A model generated the notes under the pieces. It did no database searches. It saw only the letters and a program-made list of their open reading frames with translations, and had not been told where the DNA came from. From assembly GCA_023488455.1 (NCBI GenBank), contig JAMDDV010000034.1, forward strand, positions 89,760 through 153,759: a stretch of 64,000 nt of DNA, in the 5' to 3' direction. The stretch comes from Actinomycetota bacterium. GTDB taxonomy: Bacteria; Actinomycetota; Humimicrobiia; Hakubellales; JAMDDV01. How positions within the stretch are numbered: position 1 is the first letter of the stretch; each line of letters begins with the position of its first letter. Shown here piece by piece: positions 1 to 8,906 of this stretch. Both the position numbers and the translations under genes were made by a program.

Positions 1-873
1 AAGCAAATATGATCCTCTATCTTCATAGCTGACCCACCGATTAAAAAAGACGGTTCTGTTAAGCAGCCCCTTATAACGGCAGTAATTTTCAACTTCATTT
101 GCAATGCGCATCTCTGGCATTCGAGCATCAGGATGTCTTTGTCCCAGAAAGACAAACTTAATCTCAGGATGTTTCTTTACGACCTCCTCAATCGCCCTTA
201 CCGGGGTAAGCGGGTCAAGCCAGTTCCATATTCCTCCACCCCACAAAACAACTTTATCACCGGCTTCAATGCCGCTGATGACTCCCTTCAACACTTTTTT
301 ACGGTGCACAGGTGGTTCATCAGGGATACCGAAGGACACCACATCGATCAGCCTCCTGCCTGAACAGTCGTCCCCATATGTGAGTGGATTTATCCTCCCG
401 TGCGCGCCCAAATATCCTATCCACATATCCCTCTGCTTCTCACTTGCGCAGATGTAAAAATCACCAAAAAAAGCTGCTGCATTCAGTTCGTCGTAGTTCA
501 TCAGATCGATATTCTGTCTCTCACCCATCGGACGGTCTGAAAACATCTCAAGCGATTCAAACTGAAATGGGTTATAAAGGTCCACGACCATCGCACCGCT
601 ATACTTATAGATTGCCTCAAGGAACTGCCTGATATGGCCCTGAACAATGATGGAGTCGAAATTGCGGATTATCTCCACAAGCGAACCAGGCTCTGATTCA
701 TTAAACCTAAACAGCTTCACTCCAGCGTAATCCTTGCTGTCCAAAGCGCACGTCGCAATGGCAACATCCACATCTCCCAACAAAACCTTTGCCAGCTCAA
801 CGACCCTTATCGCAGGACCTGCCATCCTATCCGATATGAGTTCTTTTGTTACGAAAACCGTGTTTCTTCTCAT
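1..873 (-). CDS. GT4-type glycosyltransferase, 3' end outside window
   Basis: The frame opens at the ATG 2 nt after the stop of the upstream GT2 gene and stays open for 291 codons to the window edge, so the C-terminus is missing. Motifs include GPAIRVVELA near residue 20, VVDLYNPF, YICASEKQRDMWIGYL near 150, and WGGGIWNWLDP near 225. The same blocks appear in the same order in the C-terminal half of the 822-aa fusion at 22512-24980, so the two are homologous. It is a cytosolic retaining-type sugar transferase by family. Donor and acceptor cannot be read from the sequence. The tight spacing implies co-transcription with the two genes to its right. Confidence 0.85.
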   Translation of the reverse strand, partial: MRRNTVFVTKELISDRMAGPAIRVVELAKVLLGDVDVAIATCALDSKDYAGVKLFRFNESEPGSLVEIIRNFDSIIVQGHIRQFLEAIYKYSGAMVVDLYNPFQFESLEMFSDRPMGERQNIDLMNYDELNAAAFFGDFYICASEKQRDMWIGYLGAHGRINPLTYGDDCSGRRLIDVVSFGIPDEPPVHRKKVLKGVISGIEAGDKVVLWGGGIWNWLDPLTPVRAIEEVVKKHPEIKFVFLGQRHPDARMPEMRIANEVENYCRYKGLLNRTVFFNRWVSYEDRGSYLL

Positions 874-875
874 TG

Positions 876-1817
876 TTAAATATCCCTTGACCTGACTGGA
901 GTATTAACCCTATTAAAACTCCTGACCTGCAGGATGTTCCTCAACTTTGAAATCATCGTGCAAGGTAAAAAGAAAAAATTCCATATGTAAGATTTTATCA
1001 GTGGGATGTTCTGATCCACAGTCCTGCCATTACTAAGCCATCTTGACTCAGCAGGAATGAACTTCCTGAAAAAACCAGCCGGGCTGAAATTTTTAATGAC
1101 AAACCTGATGCGGTTCTTGTGATAATAATAATAGAACCTCTGCGAAAACTTTCCCGTGGACGAAGACTCAAAATGTATCGCCTTTGCACGAGGGGTCAAA
1201 AGAACCTTCATGCCAAGCTGTCTCACCCTGCTGCAAAGCTCCGCTTCCTCGAAATAGCCAGGAAAGTAACCAACATCAAATCCACCCAGGCGCTCAAATA
1301 GAACTTTTCTGACCAGGATACTGGCCCCGGTTACAAATTGAGGATACAGATACCCATCGTTACTGAGCTCTAACTCCCTTTCCCCGTCTCCCATGTGTTT
1401 TGTGATCGCATTGCTAAGGAAGAGCCCTCCTGCGTGATGAATCGTCTCGCCATCAGGGTAATATATAAGACATCCCACCACCCCAACGGTGTCATCTCCA
1501 CTGACGGGTAAAATCATCTCTTTAAGCCAGTTTTCCTTTACGATGACATCGGGGTTCAAAAAGATCAGATACTTGCCCTTCGCATATCTTGCAGCAAGAT
1601 TATTTCCTCCTGAGTATCCAAGATTCTTGCCCGGTAGGAAAAGCCGGATCTTATCCTTATATTCGCCTAATTTAGACACCGTATCATCGCTGGAACAGCT
1701 ATCAACTATTAAAACTTCAAAGGAATCATCGTCCTGTTTAAATAGCGATTCAAGACACTTTGATATCGTACTCGCGCTGTTGTACGTAACCAGTATTACT
1801 GAGGTTTCGGTTTCCAA
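876..1817 (-). CDS. GT2 glycosyltransferase, rhamnosyltransferase-like
   Basis: 313 aa GT-A fold enzyme. It begins with the GT2 signature SVILVTYNS, followed by VDSCSSDD near residue 40 and the metal-binding region FLNPDV near 90. The stretch GGFDVGYFPGYFEEAELC near 180 is the acceptor/catalytic region of the WbbL/rhamnosyltransferase subgroup. The start is a TTG with GGAG 5 nt upstream, which overlaps the end of the upstream gene by 22 nt. It belongs to a three-gene block GT4-GT2-GT4. It is homologous to the N-terminal half of the fusion at 22512-24980 but clearly diverged. Substrate is unknown. Confidence 0.88.
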   Translation of the reverse strand: METETSVILVTYNSASTISKCLESLFKQDDDSFEVLIVDSCSSDDTVSKLGEYKDKIRLFLPGKNLGYSGGNNLAARYAKGKYLIFLNPDVIVKENWLKEMILPVSGDDTVGVVGCLIYYPDGETIHHAGGLFLSNAITKHMGDGERELELSNDGYLYPQFVTGASILVRKVLFERLGGFDVGYFPGYFEEAELCSRVRQLGMKVLLTPRAKAIHFESSSTGKFSQRFYYYYHKNRIRFVIKNFSPAGFFRKFIPAESRWLSNGRTVDQNIPLIKSYIWNFFFLPCTMISKLRNILQVRSFNRVNTPVRSRDI

Positions 1818-3259
1818 AGTGCTCCAATTTTTTTTATCGCTTTTTTGCAGTACGCATAAAATCGTGGGACCATCCTCTCCCCAAGCAAGCTGCGTAACTC
1901 AGCAATTATTTCATCCTTCTGGGCAATCAGCCTTTTCTGATCTTCAATAGTGCTAATCTGCAGATAAAAAGCCCTGCTCTCCTCATCAAGCATCGCGTTC
2001 CGCCTGCCGAAATCAGGCGAGTTCGCCGGCTGAGCTGCCCACTTCAACAGTTCCCTGCACGTATGGTTAAAATTAAAATTTACTTCAGCATACTGGTGTG
2101 CTTTCGCTGCAGTTTTTGTTAGCAGGTCCCTGTTTACAGATAGATAAGACAATAGATTTGCGAGGGACGAAGGACTCCCCGGCTCAAAAGTAAAACACAG
2201 TTTTTTGCTCGCAAGCTCATCGGTTAGCTCACAAACATTTGTGCTCAAAACCGGTAGCCCGTATTTCAGCCAATCAATAATCCGGTTTTTACTTCCAAGC
2301 TCAACCTCATATATGGCTTTATCCATATTAAGTCCCAGATGACAATTTTCATATAGCCACAACAACTCCTCTCTATCCAACCACCCAAGTATTCTGAACC
2401 TGTCTCGGTAAGGAGAAGAGTTCACCTGCTCAAGAAACCGCTGATAAGTGTCATCTCCAAGTTCACTGACCCCACCTCCAGTTGATGCAAAGATCAAATT
2501 AGGGTCTTTGTACATTGCATCCTCGAGTCCATTAAACAACGTCTTCTCATCAACCCATGTGTTATATGTCCCGCTCCAGAGCACCAGAAAATCACCAATT
2601 TTGAAATCCAGACCAACCGGTTTTCTTGGAATAGGATCGCTAATAGTATCAAAATCCGTTCCACACGGTATGGGATGCACAAACTCATATCCAGCCGTGC
2701 TTGAATTCAGCCTTCCAACCGTGCCCAGCTCTCCTATTAGCGCAAAGCGCTGTCTTCTGGAAACAGTTGAGAAAACATCGGCCCTGGATATTATCTTCCT
2801 CTCCTGATTCCAGAAGTGAAATAGCGAGTTATCATCACGGGCTGAGTATGCCTTCGCCTGTGCCTCCCCCATCACGTGTCCAAAAAGATCAGCCCAGAAC
2901 GGTCTCTCACCTACCAGAAAATTCGCCACATACGATGGGAAAAAGGTAACCCCAAGGACCGCATCTGGTGTAAACTCCTCCACATGTTTTCTCAGGCTGT
3001 CCTGATCCTCAAAACTTTCCTTATCAAGAGCCAGGAGCATGAACTCATTTTTCGTCGAGCTCATCTTCCGGGGCTTGCTTTTCTGCAACTCTTTGTCCCC
3101 TGAACCCTCTCCCACCAGGCTGTAGCAGACCAGAAATAGCTCGTGGCCATCATCTATTAAAGGTTTGGTCATCTGCCATGTCCTTATCGCAGTGCCATAG
3201 ATCTTTTTAGTGGGCTCAATAGGAAGCGGAGACATCCCAAAGACTAAGATGCGGCTCAA
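1796..3259 (-). CDS. GT4-like glycosyltransferase with C-terminal coiled coil
   Basis: About 487 aa from a TTG start (LSRILVFGMSPLPIE), preceded by GGTGA. The frame stays open to an ATG at 3337, but that start would lie upstream of a good extended -10 box at 3302-3310 and only 6 bp from the divergent gene, so I prefer 3259. Motifs are FSTVSRRQRFALIGELG near 190, LWSGTYNTW, FRILGWLDREELLWLYENC, and an E-rich donor-binding region with LGSKNRIIDWLKYGLPVL. The last 70 residues (EDQKRLIAQKDEIIAEL and neighbours) look like a coiled coil. It is a paralog of the gene at 24988-26436. It probably acts on a lipid-linked or secreted glycan. The sugar is unknown. Confidence 0.83.
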   Translation of the reverse strand: MSRILVFGMSPLPIEPTKKIYGTAIRTWQMTKPLIDDGHELFLVCYSLVGEGSGDKELQKSKPRKMSSTKNEFMLLALDKESFEDQDSLRKHVEEFTPDAVLGVTFFPSYVANFLVGERPFWADLFGHVMGEAQAKAYSARDDNSLFHFWNQERKIISRADVFSTVSRRQRFALIGELGTVGRLNSSTAGYEFVHPIPCGTDFDTISDPIPRKPVGLDFKIGDFLVLWSGTYNTWVDEKTLFNGLEDAMYKDPNLIFASTGGGVSELGDDTYQRFLEQVNSSPYRDRFRILGWLDREELLWLYENCHLGLNMDKAIYEVELGSKNRIIDWLKYGLPVLSTNVCELTDELASKKLCFTFEPGSPSSLANLLSYLSVNRDLLTKTAAKAHQYAEVNFNFNHTCRELLKWAAQPANSPDFGRRNAMLDEESRAFYLQISTIEDQKRLIAQKDEIIAELRSLLGERMVPRFYAYCKKAIKKIGALWKPKPQ

Positions 3260-3301
3260 ATCATCACCAATAAAGATAAGAATGTACCAGATTTTTGTGT
3301 T

Positions 3302-3310
3302 AGTATAGCA
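3302..3310 (-). promoter_or_regulatory. candidate extended -10 promoter for the leftward GT block
   Basis: The minus strand reads TGCTATACT, a TGn extended -10, about 43 nt ahead of the TTG start of the leftward GT4 gene. No good -35 is visible, which is usual for extended -10 promoters. The call rests on motif match only. Confidence 0.35.
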
Positions 3311-3324
3311 TATCAAATTTCTAT

Positions 3325-3330
3325 TAAAAT
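3325..3330 (+). promoter_or_regulatory. candidate -10 box (TAAAAT) for the epimerase operon
   Basis: TAAAAT lies 13 nt before the ATG at 3344. There is no Shine-Dalgarno sequence between box and start, so the message would be leaderless or nearly so. It overlaps the divergent promoter region. No convincing -35 is visible. Confidence 0.3.
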
Positions 3331-3343
3331 CACGCATACTATA

Positions 3344-4315
3344 ATGGACAAAAATACAATTCTGGTCACTGGAGGAGCCGGTTTCATCGGCTCAAATCTT
3401 TGCGAAAGGCTTATCACGCGCGGCCTTAACGTGACCTGCCTTGATAACTTTAACGACTTCTATGACCCGTCGATTAAAAGAAGAAATATCGGATGGCTGT
3501 TAGAGCAGCCGAACTTCGAACTGGTCGAGGGAGACATACTTTACACTAACCTGCTTGAGGTGCTCTTCAACACAAGAAGTATCAGTAAAATTATTCACCT
3601 GGCAGCAAGAGCAGGAGTGAGACCATCGATATCACAACCGCTGCTGTACGAGAAGGTGAATATCAGGGGCACCCTCAATCTCCTTGAAATGACAAAGAGC
3701 TACAACGTTGAGCAGTTCATCTTCGGTTCATCTTCATCAGTCTATGGAAATAATAGAAAGGTGCCCTTTTCTGAGGACGACGCAGTCGATAACTCCATCT
3801 CGCCTTATGCAGCGACCAAGCGCGCAGGTGAGCTCCTCTGCCACACATATCACAAAATATACGATATCAACTGTATCACCCTGAGATTCTTCACGGTTTA
3901 CGGGCCAAGACAGCGCCCCGAGATGGCAATACACAAATTCACGCGGCTCATTGACTCTGGCAAGCCGATAGAGATCTATGGTGATGGCTCAAGCAGCCGG
4001 GATTATACCTATATTTCAGACATAATTGACGGCATAGAAAGCTGCCTGGACAAAAAGCTGGGCTTTGAGACCATTAACCTAGGTGATTCCAACCCGATTA
4101 AATTAATCGAGCTTGTAAGACTGATTGAAGGCGCGCTTGGTAAAAAGGCAGATATTAAGTGGATGGAACACCAGCAGGGCGATGTCGATATTACCTATGC
4201 GGATATAACAAAGGCAAAAAATATATTAAACTATTATCCCAAGATAAAAATCGAGGAAGGAATCAGCGAGTTCGTAAAGTGGTATGTAAAACAGACAGAT
4301 GTGAGCTTGACCTGA
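3344..4315 (+). CDS. NAD-dependent epimerase, UDP-glucuronate 4-epimerase type
   Basis: 323 aa extended SDR. The Rossmann motif GGAGFIG is at 10-16 and the catalytic YAATK at 155-159 (Tyr155, Lys159), with the Ser-rich GSSSSVYG near 130. The stretch DNFNDFYDPSIK after the second strand, together with ARAGVRPSI and a YEKVNIRGTLNLLE block, is characteristic of UDP-GlcA 4-epimerases, which make UDP-galacturonate from UDP-glucuronate. Length fits the family. It is the first gene of a rightward operon and has no Shine-Dalgarno sequence. UDP-glucose 4-epimerase activity remains possible. Confidence 0.8.
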   Translation: MDKNTILVTGGAGFIGSNLCERLITRGLNVTCLDNFNDFYDPSIKRRNIGWLLEQPNFELVEGDILYTNLLEVLFNTRSISKIIHLAARAGVRPSISQPLLYEKVNIRGTLNLLEMTKSYNVEQFIFGSSSSVYGNNRKVPFSEDDAVDNSISPYAATKRAGELLCHTYHKIYDINCITLRFFTVYGPRQRPEMAIHKFTRLIDSGKPIEIYGDGSSSRDYTYISDIIDGIESCLDKKLGFETINLGDSNPIKLIELVRLIEGALGKKADIKWMEHQQGDVDITYADITKAKNILNYYPKIKIEEGISEFVKWYVKQTDVSLT

Positions 4316-5244
4316 GCATTGTAATCCCTGTTTACAATGAAGATGAAAACGTGGAAACGCTCCATCAGGCGTTAGAGAATGTCCTGGATCGACTGAATAA
4401 AAGCTATGAAGTCATTCTGATCGATGACGGAAGCAGCGATGGCACCTATTCCAAGCTAAAAGAAGTCCACGAGAGAAACCATAAATTCAAGATTATACGT
4501 TTTAGACGAAATTTCGGCCAGACCGCAGCCATGTCTGCTGGATTTGACTATGCAAAAGGCGAAGTAGTCGTTACGCTTGATGCAGACCTGCAAAACGACC
4601 CAGATGACATCCCGCTTCTACTTGAGCAGATCGATAATGGATACGATGTTGTAAGCGGATGGCGAAAAAACCGACGAGATAATATCATCATCAGAACAAT
4701 ACCGTCCCGCACCGCTAACTGGCTGATCTCCCGACTAACCGGCGTTAGCCTGCACGACTTCGGCTGCACGCTCAAAGCGTACAGACACGATGTGATCAAA
4801 AACATAGAGCTCTATGGAGATATGCACCGCTATATACCCGCCCTTGCAAGCAGGATCGGGATAAAGGTAACCGAGGTACCCATATCTCACCAGAAGCGCA
4901 TGCACGGCAAGTCAAAGTACGGGCTTTCCAGGATAATAAAAGTCATAATCGACATCGTCACGCTCAAGTTTTTGCTGACCTACTCGACAAAACCGCTGCA
5001 GATATTCGGGCTGCTCGGTATCGTAAGCTTCATACTGGGCTTCACCATTTCCCTTTATTTGACGATTGAAAGGCTTTTCTTCAACGTACCGCTTGCAAAC
5101 AGGCCAATGCTCCTGTTAGGAATCCTGCTGCTTTTTCTTGGCCTGCAGTTCTTTTCAATTGGTTTAATTGGCGAAATGATAATGCGCACCTATCACGAAT
5201 CTCAAAGCAAACCCATCTACTTCATAAAGGACATTCTTGAATAG
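4279..5244 (+). CDS. GT2 polyprenyl-phosphate sugar transferase (DPM1/GtrB-like)
   Basis: N-terminal GT2 domain with LSIVIPVYNEDENV, LIDDGSSDGT, the DXD motif in LDADLQNDPDDI, and HDFGCTLKAYR. This is followed by two C-terminal membrane segments, a hallmark of GtrB/DPM-type enzymes that move a sugar from a nucleotide to polyprenyl phosphate at the inner membrane face. The frame is open from 4159, but the upstream part lies inside the epimerase gene. The nearest sensible start is the GTG at 4279, giving a 37-nt overlap and likely translational coupling. The exact start is uncertain because no strong ribosome site is seen. It probably feeds the GT-C proteins of the region. Confidence 0.85.
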   Translation: MVCKTDRCELDLSIVIPVYNEDENVETLHQALENVLDRLNKSYEVILIDDGSSDGTYSKLKEVHERNHKFKIIRFRRNFGQTAAMSAGFDYAKGEVVVTLDADLQNDPDDIPLLLEQIDNGYDVVSGWRKNRRDNIIIRTIPSRTANWLISRLTGVSLHDFGCTLKAYRHDVIKNIELYGDMHRYIPALASRIGIKVTEVPISHQKRMHGKSKYGLSRIIKVIIDIVTLKFLLTYSTKPLQIFGLLGIVSFILGFTISLYLTIERLFFNVPLANRPMLLLGILLLFLGLQFFSIGLIGEMIMRTYHESQSKPIYFIKDILE

Positions 5245-5270
5245 GTCATGACCAGGGTGAAAGGAGAGAA

Positions 5271-6518
5271 ATGAAGATACTATTCATTGCACCAACCCCA
5301 TTTTTTTCTGACAGAGGATGCCACACCAGGATACTTGGAGAATATCTGAGCCTCGTGAAGTTGGGTCATCAGATCGAAATGGTTACATATCACCTCGGCA
5401 AGGATGCGGAGGGTGTCAAGATCCACCGAACTCCAAATATTCCCTGGTATAAAAAGACAGAGGCTGGCCCATCGTACCACAAGATCTACATAGACTGTCT
5501 GTTGTTCTTTAAAGCCCTGATTAGAACCGTCAGATTCAAGCCTGATATTATACATGGACATCTGCACGAAGGCGCATTAATCGGCTCTATCGTAGGTAGG
5601 CTCACGCGAACTCCAGCAATAGCTGATATGCAGGGAAGCCTATATCGCGAGCTCATCGACCACAATTTCTTCAAACAGAATGGAATGATGTCCAAAATCT
5701 GGAAATCGGTTGAAAACGTTATCCTGAAGATGCCCAGATTCATAATTTCGAGCTCTGAATTTACCTCCGACTATTTCCACAAGGAACACAGCGTGCCGCT
5801 GGAAAAAATCGATACGATTAACGATGGAACCAACACAAGCCTGATTCGGCCAATCAAAAAGGATAAAAAACTTTTTGCAGACCTCGGTATACCGCAGGAT
5901 AGAAAAATTGGAATCTACACGGGAGTGCTGACTCGATACCAGGGAATAGATCTCATGCTCAAGACATTGGCGCACTTAAAAAAGATGGGATCAAAGGTGT
6001 TCTTTTTAATCGTCGGTTTTCCAAAGGTTGAACATTACCAGAAGATGGCAGATGAGTTGGACATTGCAGATATAGTGAAGTTTACCGGAAGAATAAGCCA
6101 CTTTGAGATGAACAGATATCTGAGTGTTGCAGACTTTGGGGTCACCGCCAAACTATCCAAAACCGAGGCGAATATTAAAGTCCTGGACTACATGGCTGCC
6201 GGCCTTCCGGTTGTTCTATTTGACTCAAAAATAAACAAAGACCTCATGGGGGAATACGGAATTTACTGCAAATACAATGATGCAATGGACATGGCGCTTA
6301 AAATTGACAACTTATTAAAAAACCAGAAACTCATTGAGGAGCTCGGACCCAGAGTTAGAAACCATGTAGTGAGTGAATTCTCTTGGGACAAGAAAGTGGA
6401 AAAGATAGAGAATATTTACAAAAAAATCTTGAATCCCGATGTAAGAAAAATAGATACGCCCATGGCTGATGCTATGCTGTTTCCTCTATACTTTTTGTCC
6501 GATATCTTCTTTGAATAA
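5271..6518 (+). CDS. GT4 glycosyltransferase
   Basis: 415 aa, ATG preceded by AAAGGAGAGAA. The N-terminal GT-B half carries LFIAPTPFFSDRGCH and HGHLHEGALIGS. The C-terminal half has GIYTGVLTRYQGIDLM, ADFGVTAKLSKTEANIKVLDYMAAGLPVV (E...E donor-binding region near 300-320) and a family-length tail. It is a near twin of the gene at 7721-8905, with many identical blocks. Its last 47 nt overlap the 3' end of the convergent UPF0104 gene. The CHTR and HLHEGA motifs place it with PIG-A/PimA-like GT4 enzymes. The substrate cannot be assigned. Confidence 0.88.
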   Translation: MKILFIAPTPFFSDRGCHTRILGEYLSLVKLGHQIEMVTYHLGKDAEGVKIHRTPNIPWYKKTEAGPSYHKIYIDCLLFFKALIRTVRFKPDIIHGHLHEGALIGSIVGRLTRTPAIADMQGSLYRELIDHNFFKQNGMMSKIWKSVENVILKMPRFIISSSEFTSDYFHKEHSVPLEKIDTINDGTNTSLIRPIKKDKKLFADLGIPQDRKIGIYTGVLTRYQGIDLMLKTLAHLKKMGSKVFFLIVGFPKVEHYQKMADELDIADIVKFTGRISHFEMNRYLSVADFGVTAKLSKTEANIKVLDYMAAGLPVVLFDSKINKDLMGEYGIYCKYNDAMDMALKIDNLLKNQKLIEELGPRVRNHVVSEFSWDKKVEKIENIYKKILNPDVRKIDTPMADAMLFPLYFLSDIFFE

Positions 6519-7542
6519 AGAGGATAATAAGTACTGCTATAAGTCCAAAGACTATGTTATACGCCAACTTGATGACATGAAAGCTGAACCCTGATACTAT
6601 TGCAAACTCTTTCGGATAACCCAGAAGGATAAAAGCAATTGTCCAGCTCGTTTCATACGTCCCGATTCCCGCAAACGAATGCGTGGGCAGCGTGGCTGAG
6701 AGCTCAGCGCTTGCCGTGCCCAAAAACGACTTCCAAAAACTGATCTCTGCTGTCCCATACCCCATGCTTGCCACTATCGACAGCAGCAGGATATAATAAA
6801 CGACAAACTTCAATATTCTGATAACTATAGTGAGCCCAAATACCTGCGGGTATATCCTGCGGCACTTGATCTCCACTATGTTCTCGTTCATAAAGACAAG
6901 CTTATTCATCGCATAATCAACAAATCTTGCCTTTCTGAGCTTGATCCTTATAAAAAACCGGTCAAGAATTTTTATCCCAAGCCAGACTAATCGATCAAGG
7001 AAGACCAGAATCAGGCTGAATACCACAAATGCAGACGCTGAAACTATCAGATAAAAAGATGGAAAGATGTTAAAGCTTTGCGAACCAACTATGGCGATCG
7101 CCAGAAATAGTATAGGCATAATTGCAATCGAATCCAGCACAGCACTAACAACGAATGTGGACATGCAAGCTTCAAGCGGTACGGAATACTTGCGAACAAG
7201 TATGTAAATATAAGACAGCGAACCCAGCCTTGCAGGAAGTACATCCGTAAAAAGATCCCTGGCAACGGTGACAAGGGTCAGGTCGTTAACTCCCACGGTG
7301 TACCTGCCCAGCAAGATCTTATAACGGAAGGCCCTCAGGTAGAAACCAGCAACTGACAGCGAAAGCGCAACGATAAACAGCGGAATATTGATGTTGCGAA
7401 TTGAACTCCATATATCCCCAATATTTATGTTGTCAAGAAGATAATAAACCAGCGCAGCAGAAACAGCCGTCAGGATGACGTAATTAATTACCTTCCTTAT
7501 AACCTTGTTCTTTTTTCCCTTTGAATTTTTTTCGTCTTCCAT
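6472..7542 (-). CDS. UPF0104/LPG-synthase-type multi-pass membrane protein
   Basis: 356 aa with a Lys-rich cytoplasmic start (KNSKGKKNK) and about eight hydrophobic segments. Family blocks include FYLRAFRYKILL, LPARLGSLSYIYILVRK and LPTHSFAGIGTYETSW. The family (PF03706; AglD, MprF transmembrane part) occurs with glycosylation loci. Some members flip lipids or lipid-linked sugars, but no catalytic domain follows here. It sits between two twin GT4 genes in the opposite direction and overlaps one of them by 47 nt at the 3' ends. A role in moving a lipid-linked intermediate is inference. Confidence 0.8.
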   Translation of the reverse strand: MEDEKNSKGKKNKVIRKVINYVILTAVSAALVYYLLDNINIGDIWSSIRNINIPLFIVALSLSVAGFYLRAFRYKILLGRYTVGVNDLTLVTVARDLFTDVLPARLGSLSYIYILVRKYSVPLEACMSTFVVSAVLDSIAIMPILFLAIAIVGSQSFNIFPSFYLIVSASAFVVFSLILVFLDRLVWLGIKILDRFFIRIKLRKARFVDYAMNKLVFMNENIVEIKCRRIYPQVFGLTIVIRILKFVVYYILLLSIVASMGYGTAEISFWKSFLGTASAELSATLPTHSFAGIGTYETSWTIAFILLGYPKEFAIVSGFSFHVIKLAYNIVFGLIAVLIILFIQRRYRTKSIEETA

Positions 7543-7683
7543 ACCAGATAAGTAAAAAAAGGATCAAGCTTGAAAAAATAACAAATATAGAAGCGTATAA
7601 CAGCCTTATTATAACTATTTTAAAGTCCAAATTGTCTCTCTCAAGCTATCAATTTCCCCACGAAGCATAAATATAACATTTAA

Positions 7684-7711
7684 TTGCAACTCATGAAATT
7701 TATTGTATATT
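7684..7711 (+). promoter_or_regulatory. candidate promoter TTGCAA-16-TATATT
   Basis: The -35-like TTGCAA (7684-7689) and -10-like TATATT (7706-7711) are 16 nt apart. The ATG at 7721 follows the -10 by only 9 nt and lacks a Shine-Dalgarno sequence, so transcription would start at or next to the start codon (leaderless). Confidence 0.4.
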
Positions 7712-7720
7712 TCTTACCAA

Positions 7721-8905
7721 ATGGAAGGCTCACCACCACTTAAGATAATGGTCATTGCACCAACACCTTACTTCTCGGATAGAGGATGCCATGTCCGCAT
7801 ATACGAAGAATCAAAAGCACTCAGAGTGCTCGGGAACTACGTCTTCATATGCACTTATCACCTCGGCAAAAACACCGATGACATTCCAATATATAGAACA
7901 CCTCGGATACCATTTTATAAAAAAACGGAAGCTGGCCCCTCAAGGACGAAGATATTTCTTGACTTCCTGCTTTTCTTTCTATGCCTTTTCAGAGGATTAA
8001 AAGAAAGACCCAAAATCATCCATGCTCACCTGCACGAAGGTGCTTTCATCGGTTCGATCATAGGAAAACTGTTAAGAATACCTGTGGTAGCGGATATGCA
8101 GGGAAGCATGTTCAAGGAGATGGTCGATCACAAATTCGTAAAGGAAAGAGGCCTGATGGCAGCATTCTGGAGATTCGTGGAAAAGACAGTTGTGAGGATG
8201 CCTGCCCTTCTGCTGCCGAGCTCAAACCAGGGCAGCAAATATTTCGTTGAAATCCTCGGTCTCCCGCCAGAAAAAGTCATCACGGTTGACGACGGAGTCA
8301 ATACAGACCTAATCAGACCAGGTTATGACGTGTCAGCCTTAAAAAAAGAGATTGGACTGGATGACGACAGGAGGATCTTGCTGTACCTGGGGATCTTGAC
8401 GAAATACCAGGGTATCGGCCTCATGATAGAGGCTATGAAGTACTTAGCCCAGAAGCGTAACGACTTCATCTTTTTAATCGTCGGATTTCCCAATGTTGAG
8501 TACTACCGCGAAATGGCAAAAAACCTTGCGGTTTCTGATTTCGTAAAACTGACAGGGAGAATTGGACAGGAAAGGGTACCCCAATTCCTCTGCTTAGGGG
8601 AGATTGGGCTGACCGCAAAGAGCTCCGCAACTGAAGCAAACGGGAAGGTGCTCTCCTACATGGCAGCAGGGCTGCCGGTAGTGGCAATTGACACACCTGT
8701 GAACAGGGAACTAATGGGTGACTACGGCACCTATTCAAAGAGTCCCGACCCGCAGAGTTTTGCAGAAATCATTGACGGCTTACTTCATAACGAGAAGAGG
8801 CTCTCCTATTTAAAGAGATCAGTTCGGAGATACGTTGTGGAAAACTGGACCTGGATGCGATCAACAGAACACATTATCGGGATATATAAAAGCCTGCTTA
8901 ATTAA
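7721..8905 (+). CDS. GT4 glycosyltransferase, twin of the gene at 5271
   Basis: 394 aa from ATG 7721. A TTG six codons earlier would lie inside the promoter box. Motifs APTPYFSDRGCHVRIYEE, HAHLHEGAFIGSI, VADMQGSMFKEMVDHK, LGILTKYQGIGLM and SATEANGKVLSYMAAGLPVV match the 415-aa GT4 at 5271 block for block. This points to gene duplication around the UPF0104 gene. It ends 1 nt from the stop of the convergent epimerase. The two twins probably add the same or related sugars at successive steps; this is inference. Confidence 0.86.
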   Translation: MEGSPPLKIMVIAPTPYFSDRGCHVRIYEESKALRVLGNYVFICTYHLGKNTDDIPIYRTPRIPFYKKTEAGPSRTKIFLDFLLFFLCLFRGLKERPKIIHAHLHEGAFIGSIIGKLLRIPVVADMQGSMFKEMVDHKFVKERGLMAAFWRFVEKTVVRMPALLLPSSNQGSKYFVEILGLPPEKVITVDDGVNTDLIRPGYDVSALKKEIGLDDDRRILLYLGILTKYQGIGLMIEAMKYLAQKRNDFIFLIVGFPNVEYYREMAKNLAVSDFVKLTGRIGQERVPQFLCLGEIGLTAKSSATEANGKVLSYMAAGLPVVAIDTPVNRELMGDYGTYSKSPDPQSFAEIIDGLLHNEKRLSYLKRSVRRYVVENWTWMRSTEHIIGIYKSLLN

Positions 8906-8906
8906 A

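Noticed and set aside
104..632. Short rightward ORFs at the left edge
   Set aside because: They are antisense to the edge-truncated GT4 gene on the minus strand, which is open for 291 codons.
3260..3337. Longer start for the GT4 at 1796 (ATG 3337)
   Set aside because: It lies upstream of the extended -10 box and only 6 bp from the divergent start; the added residues are not family-like.
4159..4278. Extended N-terminus of the GT2 at 4279
   Set aside because: The extra residues lie inside the epimerase gene and show no GT2 similarity; the GT2 signature starts after 4300.
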